Source: Alphaproteobacteria bacterium
Lineage (GTDB): Bacteria; Pseudomonadota; Alphaproteobacteria; SMXP01
Assembly (NCBI GenBank): GCA_028285305.1
Contig: JANQPV010000036.1
Span: 144,560 to 208,559 of the forward strand
DNA: 64,000 bases
Reading direction: 5' to 3'
Below the pieces are notes generated by a model that saw nothing but the letters and a program-made list of their open reading frames with translations, was not told where the DNA came from and did no database searches. The translations under genes and the position numbers were made by a program. Below, piece by piece: positions 43,621-53,900 of this stretch; position 1 is the first letter of the stretch; each line of letters begins with the position of its first letter.

Positions 43621-43745
43621 TTGCCTCGGCTCGGTGGGAGATGGTGACCGAAGTGCGAAAAGGGCGTCGGCCCAAACTTAGATCCGCTTAAAGCCTGGTA
43701 ACATTCGAAGGAACAATAAGTGACACATAGCTTGAGGGAGGTTTA

Positions 43746-44141
43746 ATGTCGCCATGGATTCGTAGTCCGAACACATTCATTTCCAGGTTCACCGTTGATC
43801 CGGATCGCCGTGAAGAATTTCTGGAAGTGTTGGAAGAATTATGTACCCATGCGGAGGAGTGGTACGAAGAAGGCTGCCATTTTGCATTTCAGGGCTGGGC
43901 AAGAAACCCCAATCAGTGGGTCGCGATTGCCTGTTGGAAGTCTGAGGAATACCTTGACAAAATGCGCGCGACCGATTGGTTTATCGACACACAAATGCGC
44001 ATGTTGGATTGCTGCACCGAATCCATGGTCATGGAGCAAGTCAGTGGGATGGACCACGACCGAGACGTTTTTGATCGCTATCCCAAAGGCAGCTCACGGG
44101 TGCATACAAAAACAAAATCGCTTGATGTCGTCTTCATCTAA
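43746..44141 (+). CDS. Antibiotic-biosynthesis-monooxygenase-fold (ABM) protein
   Basis: 131 residues. SRFTVDPDRREEFLEVLEELCTHAEEWYEEGCHFAFQGWARNPNQWVAIACWKSEEYLDKMRATDWF is a ferredoxin-like ABM/quinol-monooxygenase domain. Members either oxidise quinols with O2 without cofactor or degrade heme. Isolated behind the GPH transporter gene at 126 bases distance; the C-terminal 30 residues are an extra tail. Cofactor and substrate unknown. Confidence 0.7.
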   Translation: MSPWIRSPNTFISRFTVDPDRREEFLEVLEELCTHAEEWYEEGCHFAFQGWARNPNQWVAIACWKSEEYLDKMRATDWFIDTQMRMLDCCTESMVMEQVSGMDHDRDVFDRYPKGSSRVHTKTKSLDVVFI

Positions 44142-44788
44142 ATCGTTGTTTAACAGCGCACGCATAATGACAGGTCAAAGAAGCGCTCGTGGCTTTGAGT
44201 GCTCTTTGTTTCCGGGCTCGGATTATGAAATGGAGACGGAAAAATCGAACGGTAAGGCACGCGGCCTCATCGAAGGAGCTTTGCGCGCAGTCGGGAGTGA
44301 GGTCTTCTTTCAATGATGTGAGATGTCATCGCGCAACCGAACCTGTCGTCGTCCGATGATGTCAACATAGGAATTCGCTTCCTCACCTTTGCTTTAATCC
44401 AATCAATTCAACAACTTCGCTGTCGCACATCCAACCTTAGAATGGTCGATTGTCGGTGAATTGGGGACCGGTTGGGGATGAAGCTGGCAATACTTGGCAA
44501 CGGAGCCGCATTGGCCGGCCAACGCAAACGATCAGATCCGTCTGAAGACCTAACAGGAGAAGCTTCCACCAATCCATTCTCCCATCAGATATTGAGGCCA
44601 CCGACAGCAATACCGCATCGGACCAACACCCTTCGATCGAATGGTTTCGAGTCTCAACTCTGCACCGGCATTTAAATACTCATTAAGGCTAACACCATAT
44701 GTGTCCTTAAATGGGACGCGGTTCTACTTCGCCTTAAGGAATTGGAAACGGAGTTCTAAGTCGAGGAGACCCTTTAGGAACTATTCAT
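44142..44788 (+). other. Intergenic region of 647 bases without a supported gene
   Basis: Short frames occur here (for example 44472-44675) but none has coding character, ribosome site plus plausible product, and they do not continue a neighbour. The stretch includes AT-richer patches before the TolC-type gene at 44789, where its promoter must lie. No hairpin with T-run, tRNA or repeat seen. Confidence 0.5.
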
Positions 44789-46543
44789 GTGGCCGGGAAT
44801 GAAAGGAAAATTTGGCTCACGTTGATTGCTGCATTTGGCTTGACCGGATGCGCCTTTCACCCACGGCCATATGAACCCGAATTCTTCCGCACGCATGCAG
44901 AGGAAAATTATCGCGCGCTCCTTGAAGCGGAAGAGAAGATCGGCGAACCTATCGACCTCTACGAGGCAATGGCCCGCGCCCTCAAATTCAATCTGGACCA
45001 TCAAGTCAAGATGGCGGAGTCGAAACTGCGTGCGGCGCAATTAGACGTGTCCCACTATTCCTTGTTGCCAAATTTAGTGGCGAACACCGGGTACACATCA
45101 CGAAGCAATGTCCAAGCCTCAAGCAGCTTAAATATTGTCACCAACCAGCTCAATTTCGGCGCGTCCACCTCCCAGGATCAGGATGTGGCGCGGAGCGATA
45201 TCTCCTTCGGCTGGAACATCATGGACTTCGGCTTATCCTATGTCCGTGCACGCCAAGCGGGCGACCAATACTTGATCAGCCAGGAACTCCAGCGGCGCGT
45301 TGTCCACAAGCTATTGAACGAGGTCCGTGTTGCCTATTGGAGGGCTCTGACGGGAGAGAACTTGCATGCGCGTCTTTCCAAAATCAGTGCACGGGCAGAG
45401 CAAGCGCTCAAGGACAGCCGCGCCATTACAAAAAGCGGCAAAATGCCGAAGCTTCAAGCTTTGTTGACAGAGCGCGACCTCATCGAACTGCGCCAAGCAA
45501 TCGTGCACCTGGAGCATGAGATCCTCACTGCCAAGGCGGAACTGGCCTCTCTCCTAAACATTCGGCCTGGTGTGCAGTTCCAATTGGAAGCAACCCCGCA
45601 CATCCAGCTTCCAACCGAGCTACCTGCCTCTTTCGACGACATGATGCGAGCCGCCCTAACCCATCGAAGTGAGCTTCGTGAAAACCTTTATCAACAAAGG
45701 ATTAACATACGAGAAGCAAAGGCGGCTTGGCTGGAATTGCTTCCCGGTATCGAGCTCACCGGCAACTTTAACCAGGACAGCAACTCCTTCCTTCTCAACG
45801 GTGATTGGGTCGGTTGGGGAGCAGCCGCCAGCTGGAATTTGATGCGGGTGTTCCAATATCCGGCCAACCGGCGCCTCATCCGATCAGAGCGCGACCTACT
45901 CAAGACACGGGCCCGGGCACTGAGCATGACCATTATGACACAAGTCCATATGGGCAGCATTCAATATCGTCAGCAACGGCGCACGTACGAAATCGCCAGA
46001 GACCATAACCGAGTGCAAACCCAACTGATCAAACAGTACCGGCTGGAAAGACAAGCCGACCGGTTGAGCGAACAACGCCTCTTGCAAGAAGAATTGGCCG
46101 CTCTGATAGCTGAAACCCGTTTCGACCTTGCTTATTCCGATCTCCAAAGCGCCTATGCCGATCTTTTTGCCGCCCTTGGTTGGAGCCCATACATCGCCCC
46201 GGAATCGGACGGGTCCATTGAAGAATTAGCAACGAATTTAAAGGAAACTTGGGAACAGTCTGAAAAGTTGAAAGTTGGTAGAGCGATCAATGCTCCCGCT
46301 GGCGTCCGTAGTTCATCTCAAGTGGAGCAACCAGATCATTGGAACGCAGACGGCAAGAGCGCATCACTCCAGACAGGATCGTGCAAGGGCGACGCCTGTG
46401 CTTCGCCCTGCTCATCTGCTTCGGCGCAACATCAGAAATTCTCGCTCAAAACGCTGCTGGCTCGGCCGGCGAGCCTTCGTACGATTTGGAAGAGCGAGAA
46501 AGCTATGATGAGTCCGTCTCACCCTTCCCCGTGCGCGGGGTAA
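44789..46543 (+). CDS. TolC-family outer-membrane channel lipoprotein
   Basis: 584 residues from GTG 44789. Lipobox FGLTGC (Cys21) after a signal sequence marks a lipoprotein. Two homologous TolC-type modules: helices of the coiled coil, e.g. residues 70-110 (KMAESKLRAAQLDVSHYSLLPNLVANTGYTSRSNV) and the second half (ELRENLYQQRINIREAKAAWLELLPGIELTGNFNQDSN), the two repeats each ending in long helices. It supplies the outer-membrane channel for the adaptors encoded next. Residues beyond about 500 are low-complexity and overlap the start of the next gene for 163 bases; the original stop codon may have been lost. Confidence 0.85.
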   Translation: MAGNERKIWLTLIAAFGLTGCAFHPRPYEPEFFRTHAEENYRALLEAEEKIGEPIDLYEAMARALKFNLDHQVKMAESKLRAAQLDVSHYSLLPNLVANTGYTSRSNVQASSSLNIVTNQLNFGASTSQDQDVARSDISFGWNIMDFGLSYVRARQAGDQYLISQELQRRVVHKLLNEVRVAYWRALTGENLHARLSKISARAEQALKDSRAITKSGKMPKLQALLTERDLIELRQAIVHLEHEILTAKAELASLLNIRPGVQFQLEATPHIQLPTELPASFDDMMRAALTHRSELRENLYQQRINIREAKAAWLELLPGIELTGNFNQDSNSFLLNGDWVGWGAAASWNLMRVFQYPANRRLIRSERDLLKTRARALSMTIMTQVHMGSIQYRQQRRTYEIARDHNRVQTQLIKQYRLERQADRLSEQRLLQEELAALIAETRFDLAYSDLQSAYADLFAALGWSPYIAPESDGSIEELATNLKETWEQSEKLKVGRAINAPAGVRSSSQVEQPDHWNADGKSASLQTGSCKGDACASPCSSASAQHQKFSLKTLLARPASLRTIWKSEKAMMSPSHPSPCAG

Positions 46544-47190
46544 TTCGCTCGTCCCACCAAGCAACCATCTCCGCCCCACTGACCGCCCGGATTGTACATA
46601 TCGGGTTTTTCGAGGGAGAAACATTCAATCAAGGTGACCTGCTCGTCGCCCTCGATTGCAGTCGTCAGAGTGCTGAACTTGACGCAGCCAGAGCGCTACA
46701 GCGCGAAATGGAGTTGCAGCTCGAAAGTGTCATCTACCTCCACAAGCGTGGCGCCAGCAGCAAGCAAGAGCTACAGATCGCCGGCGCACGCATGGAACGC
46801 ACAAAAGCAGAAGCTCAAGCCCTAAAAAAGCAGGTCAGTCAGTGCAGGATCTTAGCCCCTTACGATGGGGACGTGAGCGAGCAGCTTTCCTATGAGCATG
46901 AAATGGCATCCGCAGGGAAACCCATTCTATCTATCGTTGCCAAGAATGAACCCAAGATCGAACTGATCGTTCCTTCCTCGTGGCTGGCTTGGCTCGAGGA
47001 GGGAACGCAGTTCAGGTTCAGCATCGACGAAACTCAACAAACAACCAAGGCAGAAGTTGTAAGACTGGGCGCACAAGTTGACTCGATTAGCCAGTCGATC
47101 AAAGTCTTTGCCAAATTCAAAGACCCCAAGTTACACATCTTGCCGGGCATGACCGGAACGGCCGAATTTTCAACCCGCCACGAAGGCTAA
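46381..47190 (+). CDS. Periplasmic HlyD/RND-type adaptor protein
   Basis: 269 residues from GTG 46381 (ACAGGATC upstream), chosen since it yields a signal peptide, QGRRLCFALLICFGATSEILA; a TTG at 46339 is alternative. Barrel-sandwich and coiled coil: ISAPLTARIVHIGFFEGETFNQGDLLVALDCSRQSAELDAARALQREMELQLESVIYLHKRG, then RILAPYDGDVSEQLSYEHEMASAGKPILSIV, beta-barrel near the end with LPGMTGTAEF. A secreted adaptor linking the channel lipoprotein with the next two membrane-anchored adaptors. Overlaps the channel gene in a different frame. Confidence 0.8.
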   Translation: MQGRRLCFALLICFGATSEILAQNAAGSAGEPSYDLEERESYDESVSPFPVRGVIRSSHQATISAPLTARIVHIGFFEGETFNQGDLLVALDCSRQSAELDAARALQREMELQLESVIYLHKRGASSKQELQIAGARMERTKAEAQALKKQVSQCRILAPYDGDVSEQLSYEHEMASAGKPILSIVAKNEPKIELIVPSSWLAWLEEGTQFRFSIDETQQTTKAEVVRLGAQVDSISQSIKVFAKFKDPKLHILPGMTGTAEFSTRHEG

Positions 47191-47196
47191 TGCATC

Positions 47197-48633
47197 ATGA
47201 GCGGTGTCGGAACGGCGCAACAAGAGATTATCGAAACCGCTGAGCGCAAAGAGGCGAGCGTTTCACTTGATTCGGTGGGAGCGCGCTCTGCCAATCTCGA
47301 CGGCGCGGGGGCCCAGGCCCTTCTCGAAATTGAAACGAAAAGCCGTCAGTCGTCGAACGAGCGCGATTTGTACCAGCTCATCGTCAACGAAACACGTAAG
47401 CTGACAAAAGCGCGTCAAGTGTTCGCAGTAAGATGCAGAAAGAAGAAGACGCGCATTGTCTCCGTATCCGGCCTGAAGGACGTCAATAACGAAGCCCCAC
47501 TTGTCCAAGACATTCAACGCGTGGTCGATCACGTAGATGGAGAAGTCGGCCTCAAGCAACAACAGCGCTTTTGTCTGACCGACGAGCTTTCCGGCGGGCT
47601 TCATTTCCTACCTGTCTATCCGTTTCCGCACCTTTTATGGATACCCTTTCTCTCGCGGCGGGGCTTTCTGCTCGGCGGTATGTTGTTGGCACGCGAGCAA
47701 GAGTGGCAAGATGCTGACATGGCAGTCGCCAACCGACTGGCGGAGTCCTTCCAACACGCGCTTTCTCTGATTCGATTGGAGAAAGTCGCAGTACTGACAA
47801 GTAAGCCAAAAGCACTCAGAAGATCTCTCTTCATCATGTTGGCCCTCGCGGCGCTGGCCGGAACGATGGCCATTCCGGTTTCTATGACCACGCTCGCACC
47901 CATGGAGGTGGTAGCGCATAAACCATTTATTGTCTCTGCACCGATCGAGGGCATCATCGAAGACGTCCTGGTCAATCCCGGTGAAGCTGTAAGACCCGGC
48001 CAACCTATCGTTCAACTCTCCGACACCGTCCTTAAGAACCGCTTGCAGGTGAGTCGCCGCGAAGTCGCCGTCGCCAATGCAAGATTGAAAAAAGCAAGTC
48101 AACTTGCGTTCAACCACGCCGACGGACGATCCGAACTGAGAACGGCCATGGCTGATCTTGAGTTAAAGAAGGCGGAGCTCAAGTTCGCAGAAGAGATGTT
48201 TCAGCGGGCTCAAATCCGAGCCCAGAGATCGGGCCATGCAGTCTACTCCAACAAACTTGGCCTGATCGGAAAGCCGGTCGCTGTCGGCGAACACATCATG
48301 CAAATCGCAGACCCCAATCGGATCGAAATCAAGATCGATGTCCCGGTGGGCGACGCATTCGCCTTGACCACGGGGGCCGACGTAAAGGTGTTTCTCGACT
48401 CTGATCCTCTGAGAGCCCGGGATGCAACCATCGTTTTTAGTGACTATCAGACTCATGAATCTGTGGGCGGAGATATCGTACTTGGCGCAATCGCCGAGTT
48501 CTCGGACCAAGCTGAAACGCTTCCACGACTTGGAGTCCGTGGCACCGCCAAGATCTTCGGAGACCACGTCCCCTTGGGATACTATTTGTTCCGCCGCCCC
48601 ATCGCTGCGCTTCGGCAATGGATTGGCCTATGA
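47197..48633 (+). CDS. GAF-like/TM/HlyD hybrid membrane adaptor
   Basis: 478 residues. Residues 1-205 are cytosolic and GAF-like (YQLIVNETRKLTKARQVFAVRCRKKKTRIVSVSGL ... LWIPFLSRRGFLLGGMLLAREQEWQDADMAVANRLAESFQHAL). One TM helix at about 208-232. The outside part is a HlyD-type hairpin adaptor: VVAHKPFIVSAPIEGIIEDVLVNPGEAVRPGQPIVQLSDT, coiled coil, then VAVGEHIMQIADPN. A cytosolic ligand-binding GAF part in an efflux adaptor is unusual. It begins 6 bases after the preceding gene and its stop overlaps the M50-type gene as ATGA. Confidence 0.75.
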   Translation: MSGVGTAQQEIIETAERKEASVSLDSVGARSANLDGAGAQALLEIETKSRQSSNERDLYQLIVNETRKLTKARQVFAVRCRKKKTRIVSVSGLKDVNNEAPLVQDIQRVVDHVDGEVGLKQQQRFCLTDELSGGLHFLPVYPFPHLLWIPFLSRRGFLLGGMLLAREQEWQDADMAVANRLAESFQHALSLIRLEKVAVLTSKPKALRRSLFIMLALAALAGTMAIPVSMTTLAPMEVVAHKPFIVSAPIEGIIEDVLVNPGEAVRPGQPIVQLSDTVLKNRLQVSRREVAVANARLKKASQLAFNHADGRSELRTAMADLELKKAELKFAEEMFQRAQIRAQRSGHAVYSNKLGLIGKPVAVGEHIMQIADPNRIEIKIDVPVGDAFALTTGADVKVFLDSDPLRARDATIVFSDYQTHESVGGDIVLGAIAEFSDQAETLPRLGVRGTAKIFGDHVPLGYYLFRRPIAALRQWIGL

Positions 48634-50753
48634 CCAGCATGAAGGGAGAAACCCTTCCCCCCTTGCGGGAAGATTTGCACATCCTACGGGACGCTCCAGG
48701 TCCCTTCGGGGAAGCCAATTGGGTTATTCACGACCCGTTGCAGCATCGCTACTTTCAGATCGACCAACCCACGAAAGAACTTATAAACTACTGGAAGTCG
48801 GGCCTCTCCTTTGCCGAAATCGAAGAGAGCTTTCGATTGCAAACGGGCTTTTACATAGACCGGGATCAAATTAGCACATTCGTCGCCTTCGCAAGACGAA
48901 ATAATCTGACCAATGAAGATGACCACAGTGGAGGGCAACCGGGCGCTTCCGCCGCATCGTTGAGCTCCACGGGTCCCCTCAAGCGCCTGCCGAAGTCCCT
49001 TCTCTTTTTCAAAGTTCCTTTGTTCCGTCCACAAAGATTTGTTCAAGCCGCACTTCCGTTCGTCACACCCCTCTTCAACCGAACGGCTCTCATCGTCCTC
49101 ACCGTTTTGGCGGTGGCGGGGCTGTATCTCATGTCGCGGCAGTGGGGCACGTTCATCGACAGCTTTCCTCAGTTCATGACTCCGGTCGGGGCGATCTCAT
49201 TGGGCATATCCCTGATTATTCTCAAGGCACTCCACGAATGCGGCCACGCATTCGCCGCCGCTCGCTACGGCTGCCGGGTACCAACCATGGGTGTTGCCTT
49301 CATGTTCCTCACCCCAATGTTCTATACTGACGTTTCCGACGCATGGCGCCTGAGTGAAAAAAAAGAACGCATCTGGATTAGCGCCGCCGGTGTCGCTGTC
49401 GAATTAAGCGTTGCCATAATCGCAACATTCGTTTGGTCGTTTCTCCCCGATGGGGCTCTGCGCACTGTGACTTTCGTGCTCGCATCGACCGCTTGGATTA
49501 TGAGTCTCATCGTCAATCTCAATCCCTTAATGAAGTTTGACGGCTACTACATTCTTTGTGATCTCCTGGGATTTGACAATTTGCAGCCAAGAGCTTTCGC
49601 GTTAGGCCGCTGGAAGCTACGGCAGGTCCTCATTGCCCCCACTCATCAGCCTCCCGAACAACTCGCGCCAAGATCTCAGTTCTTCTTAATCGTTTATGCG
49701 TGGTCATGCTGGATCTATCGGCTTACGATTTTCACGGCCCTCGCCTTGTTGGCGTACAATTTCATTTTCAAGCTTCTTGGTATACTAATCTTTGGACTGA
49801 TTATATGGCAGCTGCTCATCGCACCTGTCGTGAGCGAGCTGATGGAGTGGAAAGCACTGGAAGATCGCGAGATTTCGGCGGCGCGAAAGTGGGCCGTGGC
49901 AGGCATCACTCTTGCGGTCTTGGCAATCATATTGGTCCCGTGGTCCAGCCGTGTTTCCGTCCCGGCGATGGTCATCGCATCGGACCTGACACAGTTTTAC
50001 CCCGAGCGGCCGTCCAAGATTGAACAGATCTTCGTCAGGAGCGGTGATGCCATCACCGCCGGGTCGGTCCTTTTCAAGCTGGAAGATCCGGAAATCGAAA
50101 GACGTATACGAGAGATCAAGCTTAAGAAACGTGCGGTCGAGCTCAAGCTCTCACGCATCGCATCAAGCCGCCAGGATCTAGATGAGCGGCTTGTGTTGAT
50201 ACAGAGCTTGAAGGCGCTTCAAACCGAGTCCAAGGGCCTTTTCGAGCAGCAGGACAACTTAATCATCAGAGCACCAATGGATGGCACGATACTTCAGGTC
50301 GCGCGCAACTTGCATCCCGGCAGATGGGTGGACAAGACGCAACTGTTGGCGCTGTTCAGCCCCTCCCCTGATCTGGTCCTGCAAGGCTATGTAAAGGAAA
50401 GAGACTTGCAGCGATTGTCGCCGGGGAATCATGGACATTTTATTCCCGACGATCCTACCCGGAAGTCCCTGCCCGTGCGGCTCGACCAGGTCAATCAAGC
50501 AAGCAGCGACACAATTGAATTGCCCGCGCTCACCACAGCGAGTGGGGGCGCCATCGCAGTCGAACGGGGCAAGGAAGGCGAACTGGTACCGCGGCGCGCC
50601 CAATACATGGTCGAACTGAAGCCCCTTAGCACGATTGAGGGGGCCCACCATGTTTTGCGGGGGGTCGTCATTCTCAAAGGCAAAAAACAAAGCCTCGCCT
50701 CCTCTGCCGTGAACCAGGTTCTGGGTGTCTTTGTCCGCGAGAGCGGATTCTAA
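48630..50753 (+). CDS. PqqD-like / M50 metalloprotease-like / HlyD membrane protein
   Basis: 707 residues from ATG 48630 (overlaps previous stop as ATGA; an ATG at 48618 is alternative). N-terminal 90 residues (LREDLHILRDAPGPFGEANWVIHDPLQHRYFQIDQPTKELINYWKSG) resemble PqqD-like peptide-binding modules. The central part has TM helices and the site-2-protease zinc motif HECGH (His202, Glu203, His206), with NPLMKFDGYY (Asp304) as third ligand in a later helix, so the M50 site looks intact. The C-terminal third (about 440-680) is a biotinyl-lipoyl/HlyD adaptor. It may act as protease, transporter, or gate for a giant exported protein; the large surface protein is encoded next. Confidence 0.78.
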   Translation: MTSMKGETLPPLREDLHILRDAPGPFGEANWVIHDPLQHRYFQIDQPTKELINYWKSGLSFAEIEESFRLQTGFYIDRDQISTFVAFARRNNLTNEDDHSGGQPGASAASLSSTGPLKRLPKSLLFFKVPLFRPQRFVQAALPFVTPLFNRTALIVLTVLAVAGLYLMSRQWGTFIDSFPQFMTPVGAISLGISLIILKALHECGHAFAAARYGCRVPTMGVAFMFLTPMFYTDVSDAWRLSEKKERIWISAAGVAVELSVAIIATFVWSFLPDGALRTVTFVLASTAWIMSLIVNLNPLMKFDGYYILCDLLGFDNLQPRAFALGRWKLRQVLIAPTHQPPEQLAPRSQFFLIVYAWSCWIYRLTIFTALALLAYNFIFKLLGILIFGLIIWQLLIAPVVSELMEWKALEDREISAARKWAVAGITLAVLAIILVPWSSRVSVPAMVIASDLTQFYPERPSKIEQIFVRSGDAITAGSVLFKLEDPEIERRIREIKLKKRAVELKLSRIASSRQDLDERLVLIQSLKALQTESKGLFEQQDNLIIRAPMDGTILQVARNLHPGRWVDKTQLLALFSPSPDLVLQGYVKERDLQRLSPGNHGHFIPDDPTRKSLPVRLDQVNQASSDTIELPALTTASGGAIAVERGKEGELVPRRAQYMVELKPLSTIEGAHHVLRGVVILKGKKQSLASSAVNQVLGVFVRESGF

Positions 50754-50984
50754 ATCAATGCCCCCTTAACCATAACAACATCAATGACGTCGCGGACACC
50801 ACCGTACCGGTGAAAGAGCAGAATTACCGTACGATTTGAGCCCGTGTGTTTGCCCCACAAACAGTGCAATTTTTACCAACTTCTTAAAATCGCAATTAAC
50901 CAGCGACTGCTAAATTAAGAAGTAATCGATTAACCGAAGGCCTTCAGGTCGGGCGCGACTTCCCGACAAAACGAGTGTGAGAGT
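50754..50984 (+). promoter_or_regulatory. 231-base gap before the giant gene, with inverted and direct repeats
   Basis: AT-rich region. CTTCTTAA (50880-50887) pairs with TTAAGAAG (50915-50922), and the direct repeat ATTAACC occurs at 50895-50901 and 50929-50935. Probably contains the promoter of the surface-protein gene and possibly a regulator site; no gene seen. Confidence 0.4.
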
Positions 50985-53900
50985 ATGAGTTTGGGAGTGA
51001 GGCGTCGCCCACGATCTCCGATGCAATCATCGCTGCCGCGAGAGCAGCAGCCGTCTCAACTCGTGTACCGTGAACTTGAGGCCCGCATCGCATTTGATGC
51101 CGCAGGCGCAGCCACAGCCGACACCACCATCGCCGATAGCGGACCAAGCCAAGACGCCGGCGCGGACGCAACGGCCGATACAAATCACGACACTCAGAGC
51201 GCCGAAAATACGCAGCTGGCGGAAGCCCTTGCCTCTCTCGACACGCCAACAACAAATGAAATCGTTTTCGTCGATCCAAGTGTAGAGGACGTCAATCAAC
51301 TCATTGCCGGCATTGATCCCGCCCATGAAATCATCTTCTTGGATCCAAGCACGGATGGTGTCGAGTTCATGGCGCAAGTCTTGTCGGAGCGAAACGACAT
51401 CGACGCCATCCATATCATCAGCCACGGTGACGAAGGGGCGCTCTTTCTAGGCTCGTCCGTACTCAACTTAGACAGCATGAATGGGGAATATGCGGATGAG
51501 CTGGCCATCTTCCGCGACGCGCTCACCGTGGACGCCGATATTCTCATCTATGGCTGTAACTTCGGCGCTGAGGAAACCGGCGCCCTGGCGGTCGCACGCC
51601 TGGCGCAGCTCACGGACGCTGACATCGCCGCCTCCGACGATACCACTGGGCACGAAAGCTTAGGCGGCGACTGGGAATTGGAGTCCCGAAGCGGCAGCAT
51701 CGAGGCTGAAGTCGCGGTGGATGAGAATAGCCAAGAGGCATGGGTTGGTCTCCTGGACGATACGGGCTGGAAGAGTCCTTCGGCCACGGGGGATGATTAT
51801 AGTCAGTGGACAAATGCATCCAACGCCTATGCATCAGACAACGCCGATGCACGTGAGGATAGAAGCGGTCAGCAACAAGACTGGTATAACTTCGCCTTTG
51901 GTGTACCAAACGGAGCGACCATTGACGGGATCGAAGTCCGCATTGAAGGAAACAACCAATGGGAGGCAAACGGAGTTGCCGTTGAACTTTCCTGGGATGG
52001 CGGAGCAAACTATACCTCAAGCGGCATCCAACAGATCTGGCCGAATTCCGGCAGCGATTCCGTACAAACGATCAGTTCCTCTACTGAACTTTGGGGACGG
52101 ACATGGTCCGCTGACGATTTTTCTGACTCGAACTTCCGCATCCAGCTGACGAAAATCGGCAGTGAGGACTATTACGACTTCCAGGTCGATCATATTGAAG
52201 TCAGAGTTCATTATACAGTGAGTACCAATAACGCCCCGGTCATCACGAGCAATGGCGGAGGCGCGACAGCGAATATCAACGTTGCGGAAAACACGGCCAA
52301 GGTTGCCGACGTAACCGCAACGGACGCCGACATCAGCGACACGCTCACCTATTCAATCAGCGGGGGTGCGGATTCATCTCAGTTCACGATCAATAGCTCA
52401 ACCGGTGAACTGTCTTTCGTGTCGGCACCCAACTTCGAGAGTCCCACGGATGTCGGCGGCAACAATGTCTACGACGTCCAGGTCCAAGTGGATGATGGGA
52501 ACGGAGGTGTTGATACACAGGACATCGCGGTTACGGTGACCGATGCGAATGACGCGCCCGCAGGCACACCAGGCATCAAAGGAACGCCTACGGAAGACCA
52601 AACACTGACAGCCGACACGTCCGGTATTTCTGACGAAGATGGACTCGGAACTTTTTCCTATCAGTGGCTGCGGGATGGCGTGTCGATCTCAGGAGCAACG
52701 GCCAGCACCTACACGCTCGTTGATGCCGATGTTGGCGCGCAAATCAGCGTTCAAGTTACGTATACGGACGGAGGCGGCAATGCGGAAGGCCCACTCACGT
52801 CGACTCAAACGGCGGCTGTTGCGAATGTCAACGACGCGCCGACCGGCCTGCCGGTAATCTCCGGCACGCCGACCGAAGACCAGACCCTCACGGCCGACAC
52901 ATCCGGCATTGCCGATGAGGACGGTCTCGGCGCCTTCTCTTATCAGTGGCTTCGAGACGGTGTGGCGATCGGCGGAGCAACGGCATCGACCTATACGCTT
53001 GGGGACGCCGACGTCGGCGCTCAGATTTCGGTTCAAGTTACCTACACGGACGGTCACGGCACAGCTGAAGGTCCGCTGACCTCGGCGCAAACCGCCGCTG
53101 TCGCAAATATCAATGATGCGCCAACGGGCTCTGTCTCCATTTCCGGCACGCCAACGGAAGATCAAACTCTGACTGCGTCGAACACCCTCGCTGATGCCGA
53201 CGGCATGGGAGCGGTGTCTTATCAATGGCAGCGCGACGGCGTGAATATCGCGGGCGCCACGAGCTCAACGTATACCCTCACCGACGCAGATGTGGGTACA
53301 AACATCACCGTCGTAGCCTCGTACACAGACGGCAACGGCACACCTGAGAGCGTTACGAGCGCCGGAACCGGCCCCATTGCCAACGTGAATGACGCCCCAA
53401 CGGGACTGCCAACGGTCACAGGCACGCCGACCGAGGACCAGACCCTCACAGCTGATACCTCAGGCATCGCGGACGACGACGGGCTCGGCGCTTTCTCTTA
53501 TCAATGGCTTCGGGACGGCGTCGCCATCGGCGGCGCCACCGCTTCGACCTATACACTCGGCGACGCCGACGTCGGAACACAGATCTCTGTTCAAGTAACC
53601 TATACAGATGGCAATGGAACCGCCGAAGGTCCTCTCACATCAGCTCAAACCGCAGCCGTTGCCAATGTCAATGACGCTCCAACAGGCTCTGTCTCCATTT
53701 CTGGAACGCCAACGGAAGATCAAACCCTGACAGCCTCAAACACCCTCGCTGATGCCGACGGCATGGGAGCGGTGTCCTATCAATGGCAGCGCGATGGAGT
53801 GAACATCGCTGGCGCCACCAACTCAACATACACGCTCGCTGATGCGGACGTCGGCGCAAATATCACGGTTGCTGCTTCTTATACGGATGGAAACGGCACA

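Noticed and set aside
44472..44675. Short frame in the 647-base gap before the TolC-type gene
   Set aside because: No clear ribosome site, no recognisable product, composition not distinct from noncoding.
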